64,000 nt of DNA from Pseudomonas sp. ML96 (GTDB taxonomy: Bacteria; Pseudomonadota; Gammaproteobacteria; Pseudomonadales; Pseudomonadaceae), in the NCBI RefSeq assembly GCF_000761545.1, contig NZ_JPMY01000021.1, forward strand, positions 30,735 through 94,734, written 5' to 3'. Below the pieces are notes generated by a model. That model saw only the letters and a program-made list of their open reading frames with translations. It did not search any database and was not told the DNA's origin. Below, one piece after another: positions 56,494 to 64,000 of the stretch (position 1 is the first letter of the stretch; every line of letters begins with the position of its first letter). A program made the position numbers and the translations under genes.

Positions 56494-57894
56494 ATGTTTA
56501 ACAGCACCCTCTGGCTGACCCTGGCCACGCTGGCCGGTCTTGTGCTGGGCTTTGCCCGCGAGTGGCTACTGATTGCCGCCTGGGGTGCAGGCCAACGCAC
56601 CGACGCCTTTCTGGTCGCCCTGTTCCTGCCAGAAGCCGTGCGCATGACACTAGCCGCCGGATTGCTGGCCTCGGCCGCACTGCCGCTGTACCAGGAGCGT
56701 GATGAGAGCGCCAGGCTACGCTGGCTCAATGGCCTGACTCCCTGGCTGCTGCTGGCCGCGGCACTACTCACCATTGTCCTCAGCGCGGGCGCTCCGTTGT
56801 GGAGCCGTCTGATCGGCCCCGGTCTGGACATGGCAGCACAACACGAGGCCAGCGCCAGCCTGCAGCTGCTGGCACTGTGTGTGCCCGGTTTCCTCTTGCA
56901 TGCCTGGCTGAGCATTCCGCTGCAAGCACGCGAGCGCTTCGTCCTGGCCGGCCTTGGCTCACTGCTATTCAACCTGCCGTCTGTATTGCTGCTGGCTCTG
57001 CAAGGCTCATCCAGCAGCAATGCGCAGCTGGCCATGGCCTGCGTAGCTGGTAGCCTGCTGATGCCTTTGGTGCTCATGCTACCGGCCGGCCGCTTAGGCT
57101 GGCGCCCCTGGCGCTGGAGTGGCGAAGAAGGCAGCGGCCGGGAACTGCTGGGCCGCATTGGCCCTCTGCTAGCTAGCAATGCCGCCAGCCAGGGCCTGGC
57201 ACTGCTGGAGCGAGTGATAGCCAGCCTGCTAGGCGAAGGCGCGGTGACTTGGGTGAACCTGGCACGCAAGTTGGTCAACCTGCCACTGATCGCACTAATG
57301 GCACTCAACCAGGTACTGCTCGGCATGCTGAGCAGCAGAGCCAACGACGAGCGCCTCACCATGCTGCGCAGAGGCCTTGCAGCCGCCACGCTGCTCAGCC
57401 TGCCTGCGGCAGTGGGTTTGGTAGGAGCCAGCCCCACCCTGGTAGCTCTGCTGCTACCGCAACAGACGCAACAAAGCCCGCTGCCGGCTCTGCTGGCCTG
57501 GTTCGCCGTCCCCCTGGTATTCGGTGCTTGGAACGCCATGCTGGCGCGTTACGCCTACGCTGCGGGCGATACGCGTCTGCCGCTGCGCTGCGAGCTGCTT
57601 GGGAGCGCAGCCAACGCGCTGTTGCTCGCAACCCTCCCCTTCGCACTGGGTCTGCCCGGCATCGCGCTAGCGGCCCTGGCAGGCGTGCTACTCACCGGCC
57701 TACTGCTGCTCAGATCCCAAGGTCTGCTGCATAGCCTGAACTGGCCAGCACAATGGCTGGCTAGCTTGCTCCTGCTTGGTCTGGCGGCTCTGCTGCATCC
57801 GCTAACCAATCCCTGGTTGCAGCTGCCACTTAGCACGCTGTACGCATTAGCCTGCCTGGTCGGCCTCGCCGGGTGGCTGAAACCCTGGCGCTAA
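56494..57894 (+). CDS. pslK: PslK-type lipid-linked oligosaccharide flippase (MurJ/MviN-like)
   Basis: 466 residues (PslK about 469), 12-14 hydrophobic helices. MviN-like starting region TLATLAGLVLGFAREWLLIAAWGAGQRTDAFLVALFLPE and LLERVIASLLGEGAVTWVNLARKLVNLP. It should move the lipid-linked repeat unit across the inner membrane for PslJ. Last gene of the operon. Its TAA overlaps the stop codon of the convergent moeA and no terminator is seen between them. Confidence 0.87.
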   Translation: MFNSTLWLTLATLAGLVLGFAREWLLIAAWGAGQRTDAFLVALFLPEAVRMTLAAGLLASAALPLYQERDESARLRWLNGLTPWLLLAAALLTIVLSAGAPLWSRLIGPGLDMAAQHEASASLQLLALCVPGFLLHAWLSIPLQARERFVLAGLGSLLFNLPSVLLLALQGSSSSNAQLAMACVAGSLLMPLVLMLPAGRLGWRPWRWSGEEGSGRELLGRIGPLLASNAASQGLALLERVIASLLGEGAVTWVNLARKLVNLPLIALMALNQVLLGMLSSRANDERLTMLRRGLAAATLLSLPAAVGLVGASPTLVALLLPQQTQQSPLPALLAWFAVPLVFGAWNAMLARYAYAAGDTRLPLRCELLGSAANALLLATLPFALGLPGIALAALAGVLLTGLLLLRSQGLLHSLNWPAQWLASLLLLGLAALLHPLTNPWLQLPLSTLYALACLVGLAGWLKPWR

Positions 57895-59087
57895 TTGAGC
57901 ACTTCGCTCAGCGGAATAAATCGCAGCATATCGCCCTCGACATAGGTCCGCTCCTCCAGCACTTCGACCAGGCCATCGGCCCAGGCGGCACTGCGCAGCA
58001 CCCCGGAACTCTGGTTGGCATATAGCACGGCACGGCCGCCCTCCAGGCGCGCGCGCAGATATTCGCGACGGTTGCCCGGCTTGCTCCAGGCAAACCCCGC
58101 CGGCACCGTGAAGGCCAGTGGCTCGACGCGCTGTACGCCGAGCCGGCGCAGCAGATAAGGGCGTGCCAGCAGGCCGAAGGTGACTAGGGTCGAGGCCGGG
58201 TTGCCCGGCAGGCCGAGTACCGGCACACCACGGAAGTAGCCGCAGGTCAGCGGCTTGCCCGGCTTGATCGCCAGCTTCCACAGAGCCAGCTCGCCCTCTT
58301 CGCGCAATGCCTGGCCGAGGAAATCCGCCTCGCCCACCGACACGCCGCCGGTAGAGAGAATCAGGTCGGCATCTCCCAGTTCCGCCAGAGCCTCGCGCGT
58401 GCGCTGCAGATCATCGGGCAGGATGCCGGCATCACGCACCTCGCAGCCCAAACGCTGCAGCCAGGCGCAGAGCAGGCTGCGGTTGCTGTTGTAGATCTGC
58501 CCCGGCCCCAGTGCCGTACCGGGCTCGATCAGCTCGTCGCCGGTCGACAGCACCGCCACCCGTGGCCGGCGCCGAACGGCCAGCAGCGCGCAGCCAAGCG
58601 TGGCGGCCAGCCCTATCTCCACCGGGCCGAGGCGGGTGCCGGCGCTCAGTACCAGCTCTCCGGCACGGGTCTCCTGGCCTCGCGGACGCACGTTCTGCCC
58701 GAGCACCAGCGGCTCGCTAAAGCTCACCCGACCGTCGGCCAGCACCTCGGCGTTCTCCTGCATCTCCACCGTGTCAGCGCCCTCCGGTAGCGGGGCTCCG
58801 GTAAAGATGCGCGCACAGGTACCTGGCTGCAGTGGCTGCGGCGCATGGCCGGCGAGAATGCGCTGACTGACCGGCAGCGGCTCGCCGCTCCAGTCGGAAA
58901 GACGCACTGCGTAGCCGTCCATGGCGCTATTGGGCCAAGGTGGCAGGTCCAGCCCGGCGACCAGGTCGGTGGCCAGCACGCGCCCATCGGCAGCGGCCAG
59001 CGGCACTATCTCGCGATCCTCGATGGGCGTCGCATCGGCCAGCGCCATCAGGCGCTGCAGTGCCTCCTCGACCGGCAGCAGACTCAT
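57891..59087 (-). CDS. moeA: Molybdopterin molybdenumtransferase MoeA
   Basis: Inserts molybdate into adenylated molybdopterin. The 398 residues have [49 protein letters not shown] and [20 protein letters not shown] in the N-terminal domains, the MogA-like domain with [12 protein letters not shown] and [14 protein letters not shown], and [14 protein letters not shown]. Usual size. The ATG overlaps the moaB stop. In P. aeruginosa this is the moeA2-moaB2-mobA set, as I recall. Confidence 0.94.
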   Translation of the reverse strand: MSLLPVEEALQRLMALADATPIEDREIVPLAAADGRVLATDLVAGLDLPPWPNSAMDGYAVRLSDWSGEPLPVSQRILAGHAPQPLQPGTCARIFTGAPLPEGADTVEMQENAEVLADGRVSFSEPLVLGQNVRPRGQETRAGELVLSAGTRLGPVEIGLAATLGCALLAVRRRPRVAVLSTGDELIEPGTALGPGQIYNSNRSLLCAWLQRLGCEVRDAGILPDDLQRTREALAELGDADLILSTGGVSVGEADFLGQALREEGELALWKLAIKPGKPLTCGYFRGVPVLGLPGNPASTLVTFGLLARPYLLRRLGVQRVEPLAFTVPAGFAWSKPGNRREYLRARLEGGRAVLYANQSSGVLRSAAWADGLVEVLEERTYVEGDMLRFIPLSEVLN

Positions 59088-59623
59088 CCGCGGCTACCGC
59101 AAGGCGCGGCCTGCTTCAGGTGCGGCACGAAGTTGCAGGGGCGGTGACGGTTGTCCAGCTGCTCGCCGAGGATGCCATCCCAAGCAGTGCGGCAGGCATT
59201 GGTCGAACCCGGCAGGCAGCACACCAGGGTGCCGTTGGACAGACCGGCCAGGGCCCGCGACTGCATGGTGGAGCTGCCGATATCGGCCACCGAGATCTGC
59301 CGAAAATATTCGCCGAAGCCATCTACCTGCTTGTCCAACAGGCAGGCCACCGCTTCCGGTGTGCTGTCGCGGCCGGTAAAGCCGGTGCCACCGGTGATCA
59401 GCACTACCTGCACCTCATCCTCAGCGATCCACTGCGCCACCTGGGCACGGATGCGATAGAGGTCATCCTTGAGCAGCACACGCGCCGCCAGGTTGTGACC
59501 AGCGGCGGTGAGGCGATCGACGAACAGCTGACCGGAGGTATCGGTCTCCAGGGTGCGGGTATCGCTGACGGTGAGAACGGCGATATTCAGCGGCGCGAAA
59601 GCCGCCTCGGCCTTGTGGCTCAT
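59084..59623 (-). CDS. moaB: Molybdenum cofactor biosynthesis protein MoaB (MogA-like fold)
   Basis: 179 residues; adenylates molybdopterin or substitutes for Mog. It has the family markers [39 protein letters not shown] and [16 protein letters not shown]. Forms an operon with moeA, overlapping by 4 nt, and is divergent from mobA, so the three cofactor genes share one 66-nt promoter gap. Confidence 0.92.
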   Translation of the reverse strand: MSHKAEAAFAPLNIAVLTVSDTRTLETDTSGQLFVDRLTAAGHNLAARVLLKDDLYRIRAQVAQWIAEDEVQVVLITGGTGFTGRDSTPEAVACLLDKQVDGFGEYFRQISVADIGSSTMQSRALAGLSNGTLVCCLPGSTNACRTAWDGILGEQLDNRHRPCNFVPHLKQAAPCGSRG

Positions 59624-59689
59624 GGCAGGGTCCGGTTGTGGCGAAAACAGGCCGGTGTTATATCACAGCCCCCACCCCAGAGCGCCGCC

Positions 59690-60268
59690 ATGACCACTGC
59701 CCTGCCCCCCTGCTCGATCCTGCTGCTGGCTGGTGGCCGCGGGCAGCGTATGGGCGGGCAAGACAAAGGGCTGGTCGAGTGGCATGGCGAGCCGCTGATC
59801 GCGCATCTGCATCGAGTGGCAAGGCCACTGACCGATGACCTGATCATCTCCTGCAACCGTAATCCCGAGCGCTATGCCGCCTTTGCCGATCAGTTGGTGA
59901 GTGACGCCGAAGCCGACTTCCCCGGCCCACTGGCCGGCGTCCTCGCGGGCCTGGCCACCGCTAGGCACGACAGCTTGGTAGTGCTGCCCTGCGACGCCCC
60001 GCTGATCGACCGAGCACTGCTGCAGGGCCTACGCCAAGCAGCTCTCGAACATCCCGAGAATCCAATCGTGGTGCGTCAAGGCGAACAGTGGCAGCCCATG
60101 TTTTGCAGCATTCCTCGCACCTTGCTGACCCCGTTGCAGGCGGCCTGGCAGGCAGGCGAGCGCAGCCCGCTACGCGCACTGCTGCCGCTGGATGTGCAGC
60201 CTTGGACGTGCGCGGAAGGTGATCCGCGCCTGGCCAACCTGAACACACCCGAGCTTTTACGCAGCTAG
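59690..60268 (+). CDS. mobA: Molybdenum cofactor guanylyltransferase MobA
   Basis: Attaches GMP to molybdopterin to make the bis-MGD cofactor used by DMSO-reductase family enzymes such as nitrate reductases and formate dehydrogenases. The 192 residues (start ATG at 59690) have the nucleotide motif [22 protein letters not shown] and the metal-site region [17 protein letters not shown]. Length is normal. It is divergent from moaB-moeA. Confidence 0.94.
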   Translation: MTTALPPCSILLLAGGRGQRMGGQDKGLVEWHGEPLIAHLHRVARPLTDDLIISCNRNPERYAAFADQLVSDAEADFPGPLAGVLAGLATARHDSLVVLPCDAPLIDRALLQGLRQAALEHPENPIVVRQGEQWQPMFCSIPRTLLTPLQAAWQAGERSPLRALLPLDVQPWTCAEGDPRLANLNTPELLRS

Positions 60269-60325
60269 CGCGGAACCCACCGCCTCCCGGCTCGTCATAC
60301 GTACCCCAAGACCCAGGAGGTACCC

Positions 60326-60544
60326 ATGACTCAGAGATTTCTGCTCACCCTGCTGAGCGCAAGCCTGCTGACCCTGGCCGGGTGCGCCACTCCCAGCGTG
60401 ATCACCCTCAACGACGGCACCCGCATCCAGACCGTGGACGTCCCCGAGTTCGACGAAGACTCCGGCTTCTATGAGTTCGAGGAGTTGGATGGCAAGTCGG
60501 CGCGGGTGAACAAGGACCAGGTCATCACCGTCAAGGAGCTCTGA
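60326..60544 (+). CDS. Small YgdI/YgdR-like lipoprotein
   Basis: 72 residues: lipoprotein signal MTQRFLLTLLSASLLTLAGC (lipobox LAGC), then the SH3-like YgdI/YgdR domain (ITLNDGTRIQTVDVPEFDEDSGFYEFEELDGKSARVNKDQVITVKEL; only the ends are diagnostic). Function unknown; family members are small outer-membrane lipoproteins. An AGGAGG ribosome site lies 7 nt upstream. It should pass through the LolCDE system encoded at the other end of the window. Confidence 0.85.
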   Translation: MTQRFLLTLLSASLLTLAGCATPSVITLNDGTRIQTVDVPEFDEDSGFYEFEELDGKSARVNKDQVITVKEL

Positions 60545-60595
60545 GCCATGTCAGCCACAAGGAAGTGGAGCTACAAAAAACTTCCCGCTAACCCC

Positions 60596-60623
60596 TTGTG
60601 CCGCAAAACTTTTTCGGTAGAAT
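60596..60623 (+). promoter_or_regulatory. Sigma-70 promoter of tRNA-Pro
   Basis: TTGTGC (60596-60601), a 16-nt spacer and TAGAAT (60618-60623) sit 13 nt upstream of the mature tRNA, as usual for tRNA genes. The following GCGCGCC resembles a stringent discriminator. Confidence 0.65.
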
Positions 60624-60636
60624 GCGCGCCATCCTT

Positions 60637-60713
60637 CGGAGCGTAGCGCAGCTTGGTAGCGCGTCTCGTTCGGGACGAGAAGGTCGCTGGTTCGAATCCA
60701 GTCGCTCCGACCA
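60637..60713 (+). tRNA. tRNA-Pro (CGG)
   Basis: 77 nt with encoded CCA. The acceptor stem CGGAGCG/CGCTCCG pairs perfectly, the anticodon stem-loop is TCTCG-TTCGGGA-CGAGA with anticodon CGG, and the T loop is TTCGAAT. All arms are intact. Confidence 0.97.
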
Positions 60714-60739
60714 AATTCCCGAATCGACGAAAGTCGATC

Positions 60740-60768
60740 AAAAAACCGGCCCTAGTAGCCGGTTTTTT
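60740..60768 (+). terminator. Terminator after tRNA-Pro
   Basis: AAAAAACCGGC-loop-GCCGGTTTTTT, 27 nt past the tRNA 3' end, with strong T tract. Confidence 0.85.
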
Positions 60769-60778
60769 ATTGCCCACG

Positions 60779-60814
60779 AAAAAGCCCGCATAGCCATATG
60801 GCTTGCGGGCTTTT
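60779..60814 (-). terminator. Terminator after tRNA-Arg(CCT)
   Basis: AAAAAGCCCGCA ... TGCGGGCTTTT encloses an inner CCATATGG palindrome. It lies just beyond the 3' end of the minus-strand tRNA-Arg. The long stem has T runs on both strands. Confidence 0.82.
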
Positions 60815-60820
60815 CTATGA

Positions 60821-60897
60821 TGGCGTCCCAGAGAGGGGTCGAACCTCCAACCTTCCCCTTAGGAGGGGGATGCTCTATCCAATTGAGCTACTGGGAC
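60821..60897 (-). tRNA. tRNA-Arg (CCT)
   Basis: 77 nt with CCA on the minus strand. Acceptor GTCCCAG/CTGGGAC, D arm GCTC...GAGC, anticodon stem-loop TCCCC-CTCCTAA-GGGGA with anticodon CCT, T loop TTCGACC. It reads the rare AGG codon and is a common integration site in gamma-proteobacteria; no island is seen next to it here. Confidence 0.96.
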
Positions 60898-61279
60898 AGC
60901 GGGCGGCATGTTAACGGGCATGCCATCTTTTGTCATGCCATTCGCCGCCCTCGCCGCGGCACAAAAAGCGCCCTCTCCTCTCTCGTCACTCCCCAGCAGA
61001 ACGGCTCTAGCATGAGCCTTAACGAGGCAATCGCCCCTCACCATCACCACGGTTTTGCCGAGTTGCACGCATTTCGGATAACTGGTGCTGGCAAAGCGCC
61101 TGTATTAGGCACACAATCAACGTCGTTCAATTGGCGTCAAATAGTCGACCACCGACTTTAAACGAACAGATGCTGTTACCGGCTGAACGGCTAGCGCCTA
61201 TCATGGTCAAAGCAGCGACAATCAGTAGCTGAATGCCAGCATCGCTTTCCTGAACTAACCGGTTTAATGTATACGCCCT
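60898..61279 (+). other. 382-nt non-coding region upstream of amrZ
   Basis: Contains the presumed tRNA-Arg promoter on its left side and the AlgU-like promoter of amrZ at 61185-61211. A 49-codon frame starting at 61012 runs to 61161 but has a His run, no ribosome site and no recognisable family, so I leave it as non-coding. Otherwise I see nothing definite. Confidence 0.55.
61185..61211 (+). promoter_or_regulatory. AlgU (sigma-22/RpoE-like) promoter candidate for amrZ
   Basis: GAACGG (61185-61190), 16-nt spacer, TCAAA (61207-61211) matches the AlgU/RpoE consensus GAACTT-N16-17-TCAAA/TCTGA, with the core GAAC and the -10 exact. The start site would be near 61218, giving a leader of about 60 nt. 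amrZ is AlgT/U-dependent in P. aeruginosa. Confidence 0.55.
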
Positions 61280-61597
61280 ATGAAACAGGCCATCTATTCC
61301 AGCCGCACGGCTGACAAGTTTGTAGTCCGCCTGCCCGACGGTATGCGCGAGCGCATTGCCGATGTGGCGCGCAACCATCACCGCAGCATGAACTCGGAAA
61401 TAATTGCTCGTCTTGAGCAAAGCCTGGTTCAGGAAGGCTCGTTGAGCGATGAGCTGAACCTGCGCCTGGACAGCCCCGAGCTGTCGCTGCACGAGCGCGA
61501 ACTGCTGCAACGCTTCCGCCAACTGTCGCGCCGCCAGCAGAACGCTCTGGTTTCCCTGATTGCCCACGATGCAGAGATGGCCGCCGAAGAGGCCTGA
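61280..61597 (+). CDS. amrZ: Ribbon-helix-helix regulator AmrZ (AlgZ)
   Basis: 105 residues. The Arc-type ribbon-helix-helix is [44 protein letters not shown] (key pieces [13 protein letters not shown] and [11 protein letters not shown]), and the C-terminal tetramerisation part is [35 protein letters not shown]. In P. aeruginosa AmrZ activates alginate and twitching genes and represses psl, flagellar and some c-di-GMP genes. The start lacks a few residues of the P. aeruginosa N-terminus. It lies 3.4 kb from the psl operon end. Confidence 0.93.
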   Translation: MKQAIYSSRTADKFVVRLPDGMRERIADVARNHHRSMNSEIIARLEQSLVQEGSLSDELNLRLDSPELSLHERELLQRFRQLSRRQQNALVSLIAHDAEMAAEEA

Positions 61598-61613
61598 TCA
61601 TCGACCCAATAAT

Positions 61614-61639
61614 AAAGCCGGCTTTAAGCCGGCTTTTTT
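61614..61639. terminator. Terminator between amrZ and mgtE
   Basis: AAAGCCGGC-TTTAA-GCCGGCTTTTTT lies between convergent genes; strong on the plus strand, with an A run that also gives T residues on the minus strand. Confidence 0.85.
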
Positions 61640-61650
61640 GTGCCTATCGA

Positions 61651-63093
61651 TCAGAGCAGGAACAGAGTCGCAAGCCCCAGGAAGATGAAGAAACCGCCAC
61701 TATCGGTCATGGCAGTAATCATCACACTGGCCCCCATCGCCGGATCGCGCCCCATGCGCATCAACGTCATCGGGATGAGCACACCCATCAGCGCAGCCAG
61801 CAGCAGATTGAGCGTCATGGCACCAGTCATAACCAGACCCAGCGACCAGCTGCCATACAGCCAATAGGCCACGACACCAATCACACCCCCCCACACCACG
61901 CCATTGATCAGCGCCACGCTCAATTCCTTGCGCAGCAGGCGCGAGGTATTGCCGGTGCTGACCTGATCCAACGCCAGCGCGCGAACGATCATGGTAATGG
62001 TCTGGTTACCCGAGTTGCCGCCAATGCCCGCCACTATCGGCATCAGCGCCGCCAGCGCCACCAGCTTCTCGATCGAGCCCTCGAACAGGCCAATCACGCG
62101 CGATGCGATGAAGGCGGTGACCAGGTTGACAGCCAACCAGGCCCAGCGGTTGCCGACCGACTTCCACACCGAGGCGAAGATATCCTCCTCCTCGCGCAGA
62201 CCCGCCATGTTCAGCACTTCGCTCTCACTCTCTTCGCGGATCAGGTCGACCATTTCGTCGATGGTCAGACGACCGATCAACTTGCCATCCTTCTCCACCA
62301 CGGGCGCGGAGATCAGGTCATAGCGTTCGAATGCCTGAGCCGCGTCATGCGCGTCCTCGTCAGGATGGAAACTCACAGGATCGCTGGCCATCACCTCACC
62401 GACCTGTTTGTCGGGGTCGTTGACCAGCAGGCGCTTGATCGGCAGCACCCCTTTGAGCACACCGTCGTAGTCGACCACGAACAACTTGTCGGTATGCCCT
62501 GGGAGCTCCTTGAGGCGGCGCAGATAACGCAGCACCACCTCCAGACTGACGTCTTCGCGGATGGTGACCATCTCGAAGTCCATCAGCGCACCGACTTGAT
62601 CCTCCTCGTAGGACAGCGCCGAGCGCACTCGCTCGCGCTGCTGGGCATCCAGAGACTCCATCAGCTCGAGCACCACATCACGCGGCAGCTCAGGAGCCAG
62701 GTCGGCGAGCTCGTCCGCGTCCATGTCCCTGGTCGCAGCGAGGATCTCGTGGTCATCCATGTCCGCGATCAGCGTTTCGCGAACGGCGTCGGACACCTCA
62801 AGGAGGATGTCACCATCACGCTCAGCCTTGACCAGCTGCCATACGGTCAGGCGATCACCAAGCGGAAGGGCTTCGAGGATATGGGCAACGTCAGCGGAGT
62901 GCAGCTCATCGAGCTTGCGCTGCAGCTCTACGAGGTTCTGACGGTGGACTAGGTTTTCCACTAGGTCGTGGTGCTGGCCTTCCTGGCGATGCGTCAGGCT
63001 TTCAACCAGCTTGTGGCGGTGCAGCAGATCGACCACCTGAGCGAGGCGGTCCTGCAGGCTCTCTTGCGGCTTTTTGGCTTCTACTTCAGTCAT
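61651..63093 (-). CDS. mgtE: Magnesium transporter MgtE
   Basis: 480 residues: N-terminal helical MgtE_N superhelix (LHSADVAHILEALPLGDRLTVWQL ... LADLAPELPRDVVLELMESLD), a pair of CBS domains (about 135-255, with VVDYDGVLKGVLPIKRLL and ISAPVVEKDGKLIGRLTIDEMVDLI), then five membrane helices with the pore motif LMPIVAGIGGNSGNQT. It is a gated Mg2+ channel of the inner membrane. No Mg2+ riboswitch was recognised upstream. Confidence 0.94.
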   Translation of the reverse strand: MTEVEAKKPQESLQDRLAQVVDLLHRHKLVESLTHRQEGQHHDLVENLVHRQNLVELQRKLDELHSADVAHILEALPLGDRLTVWQLVKAERDGDILLEVSDAVRETLIADMDDHEILAATRDMDADELADLAPELPRDVVLELMESLDAQQRERVRSALSYEEDQVGALMDFEMVTIREDVSLEVVLRYLRRLKELPGHTDKLFVVDYDGVLKGVLPIKRLLVNDPDKQVGEVMASDPVSFHPDEDAHDAAQAFERYDLISAPVVEKDGKLIGRLTIDEMVDLIREESESEVLNMAGLREEEDIFASVWKSVGNRWAWLAVNLVTAFIASRVIGLFEGSIEKLVALAALMPIVAGIGGNSGNQTITMIVRALALDQVSTGNTSRLLRKELSVALINGVVWGGVIGVVAYWLYGSWSLGLVMTGAMTLNLLLAALMGVLIPMTLMRMGRDPAMGASVMITAMTDSGGFFIFLGLATLFLL

Positions 63094-63403
63094 ACGGCAC
63101 GCTCCACCCCAGCAGCAGGGCGCGCCGCGGGGCTCAATCGATCAGATCGGGCGAAAGGAATTTTGAGTAACTACTGGGTAAGTCCATGGTGGCAATCCAC
63201 AAGCCTCGGCGAGGCTGACAGAGGAATGATAGCACCCCAGCTCATTTCGAAGCGAAAAAATCAGCCCCAGAACAAGCGCTTGCAGCGCTTTTCTAGAGCG
63301 ATGCGCAATCTACTTTTCCGACGCATGCGCCATGTCACAAGGCACGCTGGCGCAACAAAAAATCCGGACTAGGCTGGGGTGGCATCGTCAAGGAGGACGA
63401 ACA
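63094..63403 (+). other. 310-nt non-coding region between mgtE and a secreted-protein gene
   Basis: Divergent promoters for mgtE (minus) and the next gene (plus) should lie here. I see A-rich runs around 63255 and the hairpin AAGCGC-TTGCA-GCGCTT (63276-63292), but no operator or riboswitch that I can name. Confidence 0.5.
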
Positions 63404-63907
63404 ATGCTGCGGCCAATCTGCGCAGGAATCTGCGCGCTCTTGCTCCACCCCATTACCGACACTCAGGCATCAACGGTGTTCCGCTGCGAAGACAGTGCCG
63501 GTCATATCACCTACACGCTTCACGGCTGCCCAGAAAGCAGCAACCAGGACCTGCAGGACGCTTACAACCCCACACCCGGCCAAGGAAAGGCCGTACCGCT
63601 AGCTAAAGCCAGCAAGAGCAAAAGCGGCAAGAACAAGAAAGGCAGCAACCAGACACTTGTCGTAGTCGGAAGCAAGCAGGATGGCTGCGGCAACAAGCTG
63701 ACTAGCAGCGAGAAGCGGCATGCCGTGATACGCCAGCAGGTTCGCGGCGGCATGACCCAGCGCGATGTAGAGAGCGCCCTGGGTGAGCCCGACAGAATCT
63801 CCAGCAACGACGGCCAGATGCGCTATCACTACGCAGACGAGAAAGGCAACAAACGCCAGGTCACCTTCGACGAAGCAGGCTGCGTGCAAGAAAAGAAGAA
63901 ACGCTGA
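63404..63907 (+). CDS. Secreted DUF4124-like protein with SmpA/OmlA-like C-terminus
   Basis: 167 residues. Signal peptide MLRPICAGICALLLHPITDTQA, then a DUF4124-type start STVFRCEDSAGHITYTLHGCPE with two Cys, a basic Lys/Ser-rich linker (KASKSKSGKNKKGSN), and a C-terminal RQQVRGGMTQRDVESALGEPDRISSNDGQMRYHYADEKGNKRQVTFDE resembling the SmpA/OmlA (BamE) fold (key part GMTQRDVESALGEPD). Function unknown, probably periplasmic. ATG at 63404 follows AAGGAGG. A terminator follows. Confidence 0.75.
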   Translation: MLRPICAGICALLLHPITDTQASTVFRCEDSAGHITYTLHGCPESSNQDLQDAYNPTPGQGKAVPLAKASKSKSGKNKKGSNQTLVVVGSKQDGCGNKLTSSEKRHAVIRQQVRGGMTQRDVESALGEPDRISSNDGQMRYHYADEKGNKRQVTFDEAGCVQEKKKR

Positions 63908-63914
63908 AAAGACA

Positions 63915-63941
63915 AAAGGCCCGCATTTCTGCGGGCCTTTT
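63915..63941. terminator. Terminator between secreted-protein gene and tRNA-Arg(ACG)
   Basis: AAAAGGCCCGCA-TTTC-TGCGGGCCTTTT, a perfect stem with A and T runs at its base, suited to both strands. Confidence 0.87.
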
Positions 63942-63947
63942 GATTTA

Positions 63948-64000
63948 TGGCGCACTCAGGAGGATTCGAACCTCCGACCGCCCGGTTCGTAGCCGGGTAC
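63948..64000 (-). tRNA. tRNA-Arg (ACG), 3' part, cut by window end
   Basis: On the minus strand the sequence ends GAGTGCG-CCA and contains T arm GGAGG-TTCGAAT-CCTCC and anticodon stem-loop CCCGG-CTACGAA-CCGGG with anticodon ACG. The D arm and 5' acceptor strand lie beyond position 64000. Confidence 0.93.

Noticed and set aside
42758..57894. Reading the exopolysaccharide cluster as colanic-acid-like or O-antigen locus
   Set aside because: Gene order, the GH39-like enzyme with WNEPN and TEWGW sites, and protein lengths fit psl much better; no wca-specific or O-antigen-specific genes are present.
60821..60897. Genomic island inserted at tRNA-Arg(CCT)
   Set aside because: No integrase, no duplicated tRNA end and no phage genes on either side within the window.
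61012..61161. Possible 49-residue small protein with a His run upstream of amrZ
   Set aside because: No ribosome site and no family; it ends just before the AlgU-like promoter. Kept as non-coding.
61267..61280. An earlier ATG (61267) as the amrZ start
   Set aside because: It is out of frame with the AmrZ coding sequence.

Overview
The window is chromosomal DNA from a gamma-proteobacterium of the genus Pseudomonas. The evidence is the high GC content, the Pseudomonas-type LexA boxes and PsrA operators, and a gene order that follows, as I recall it, the P. aeruginosa PA2988-PA3031 backbone: lolCDE, a PilZ gene, sth, apbE, gap, mfd, mtnP, nagZ, psrA, lexA-sulA, topA, fadBA, uup, slt, a glpK/glpD/AGPS-like operon, moeA-moaB-mobA. 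It is probably not P. aeruginosa itself: no nqr genes sit beside apbE, the psl genes are at a different locus, and amrZ, mgtE and a tRNA-Arg follow the moa/mob genes.

Region by region. 1-7,940: end of a DUF2062 gene, the lolCDE lipoprotein-release operon (minus), a small plus-strand operon (PilZ protein, secreted protein, glycerophosphodiester phosphodiesterase), soluble transhydrogenase and an ApbE lipoprotein. 8,026-19,000: a long-form GAPDH, mfd, csiV, mtnP, nagZ, an L,D-transpeptidase, the fatty-acid regulator psrA with tandem operators, and the SOS pair lexA-sulA with two LexA boxes. 19,004-31,422: topA, the fadBA beta-oxidation operon, a universal stress protein, uup and slt. 31,486-42,617: a MOSC protein, a chemoreceptor with a C-terminal sensor-like region, CheV, a YegS-type lipid kinase, and a minus-strand operon for an AGPS-like flavoenzyme, a GlpD-like dehydrogenase and an FGGY kinase next to a divergent AraC regulator.

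42,758-57,894 is the most notable part. It is a tightly packed 12-gene exopolysaccharide operon matching pslA-pslK in order and in protein length. It has five sugar transferases, a PslG-type endoglycosidase, export proteins PslD/PslE, polymerase PslJ and flippase PslK. It differs from the classical psl operon in carrying a soluble left-handed beta-helix acyltransferase between pslJ and pslK (no membrane acyltransferase PslL is present), a 37-codon coupled ORF between pslD and pslE, and a very sharp 3' boundary at which the stop codons of pslK and moeA overlap. A FleQ-box-like sequence lies upstream of pslA.

57,891-64,000: moeA-moaB, mobA, a small YgdI/YgdR-type lipoprotein, tRNA-Pro(CGG), tRNA-Arg(CCT), the ribbon-helix-helix regulator amrZ with an AlgU-like promoter, mgtE, a secreted DUF4124-like protein, and a tRNA-Arg(ACG) cut by the window end. 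AmrZ controls psl and alginate in P. aeruginosa, so a psl operon and one of its likely regulators lie within 4 kb of each other here. Apart from the psl block the window is mostly core genome; I saw no insertion sequence, prophage, CRISPR array or toxin-antitoxin pair.
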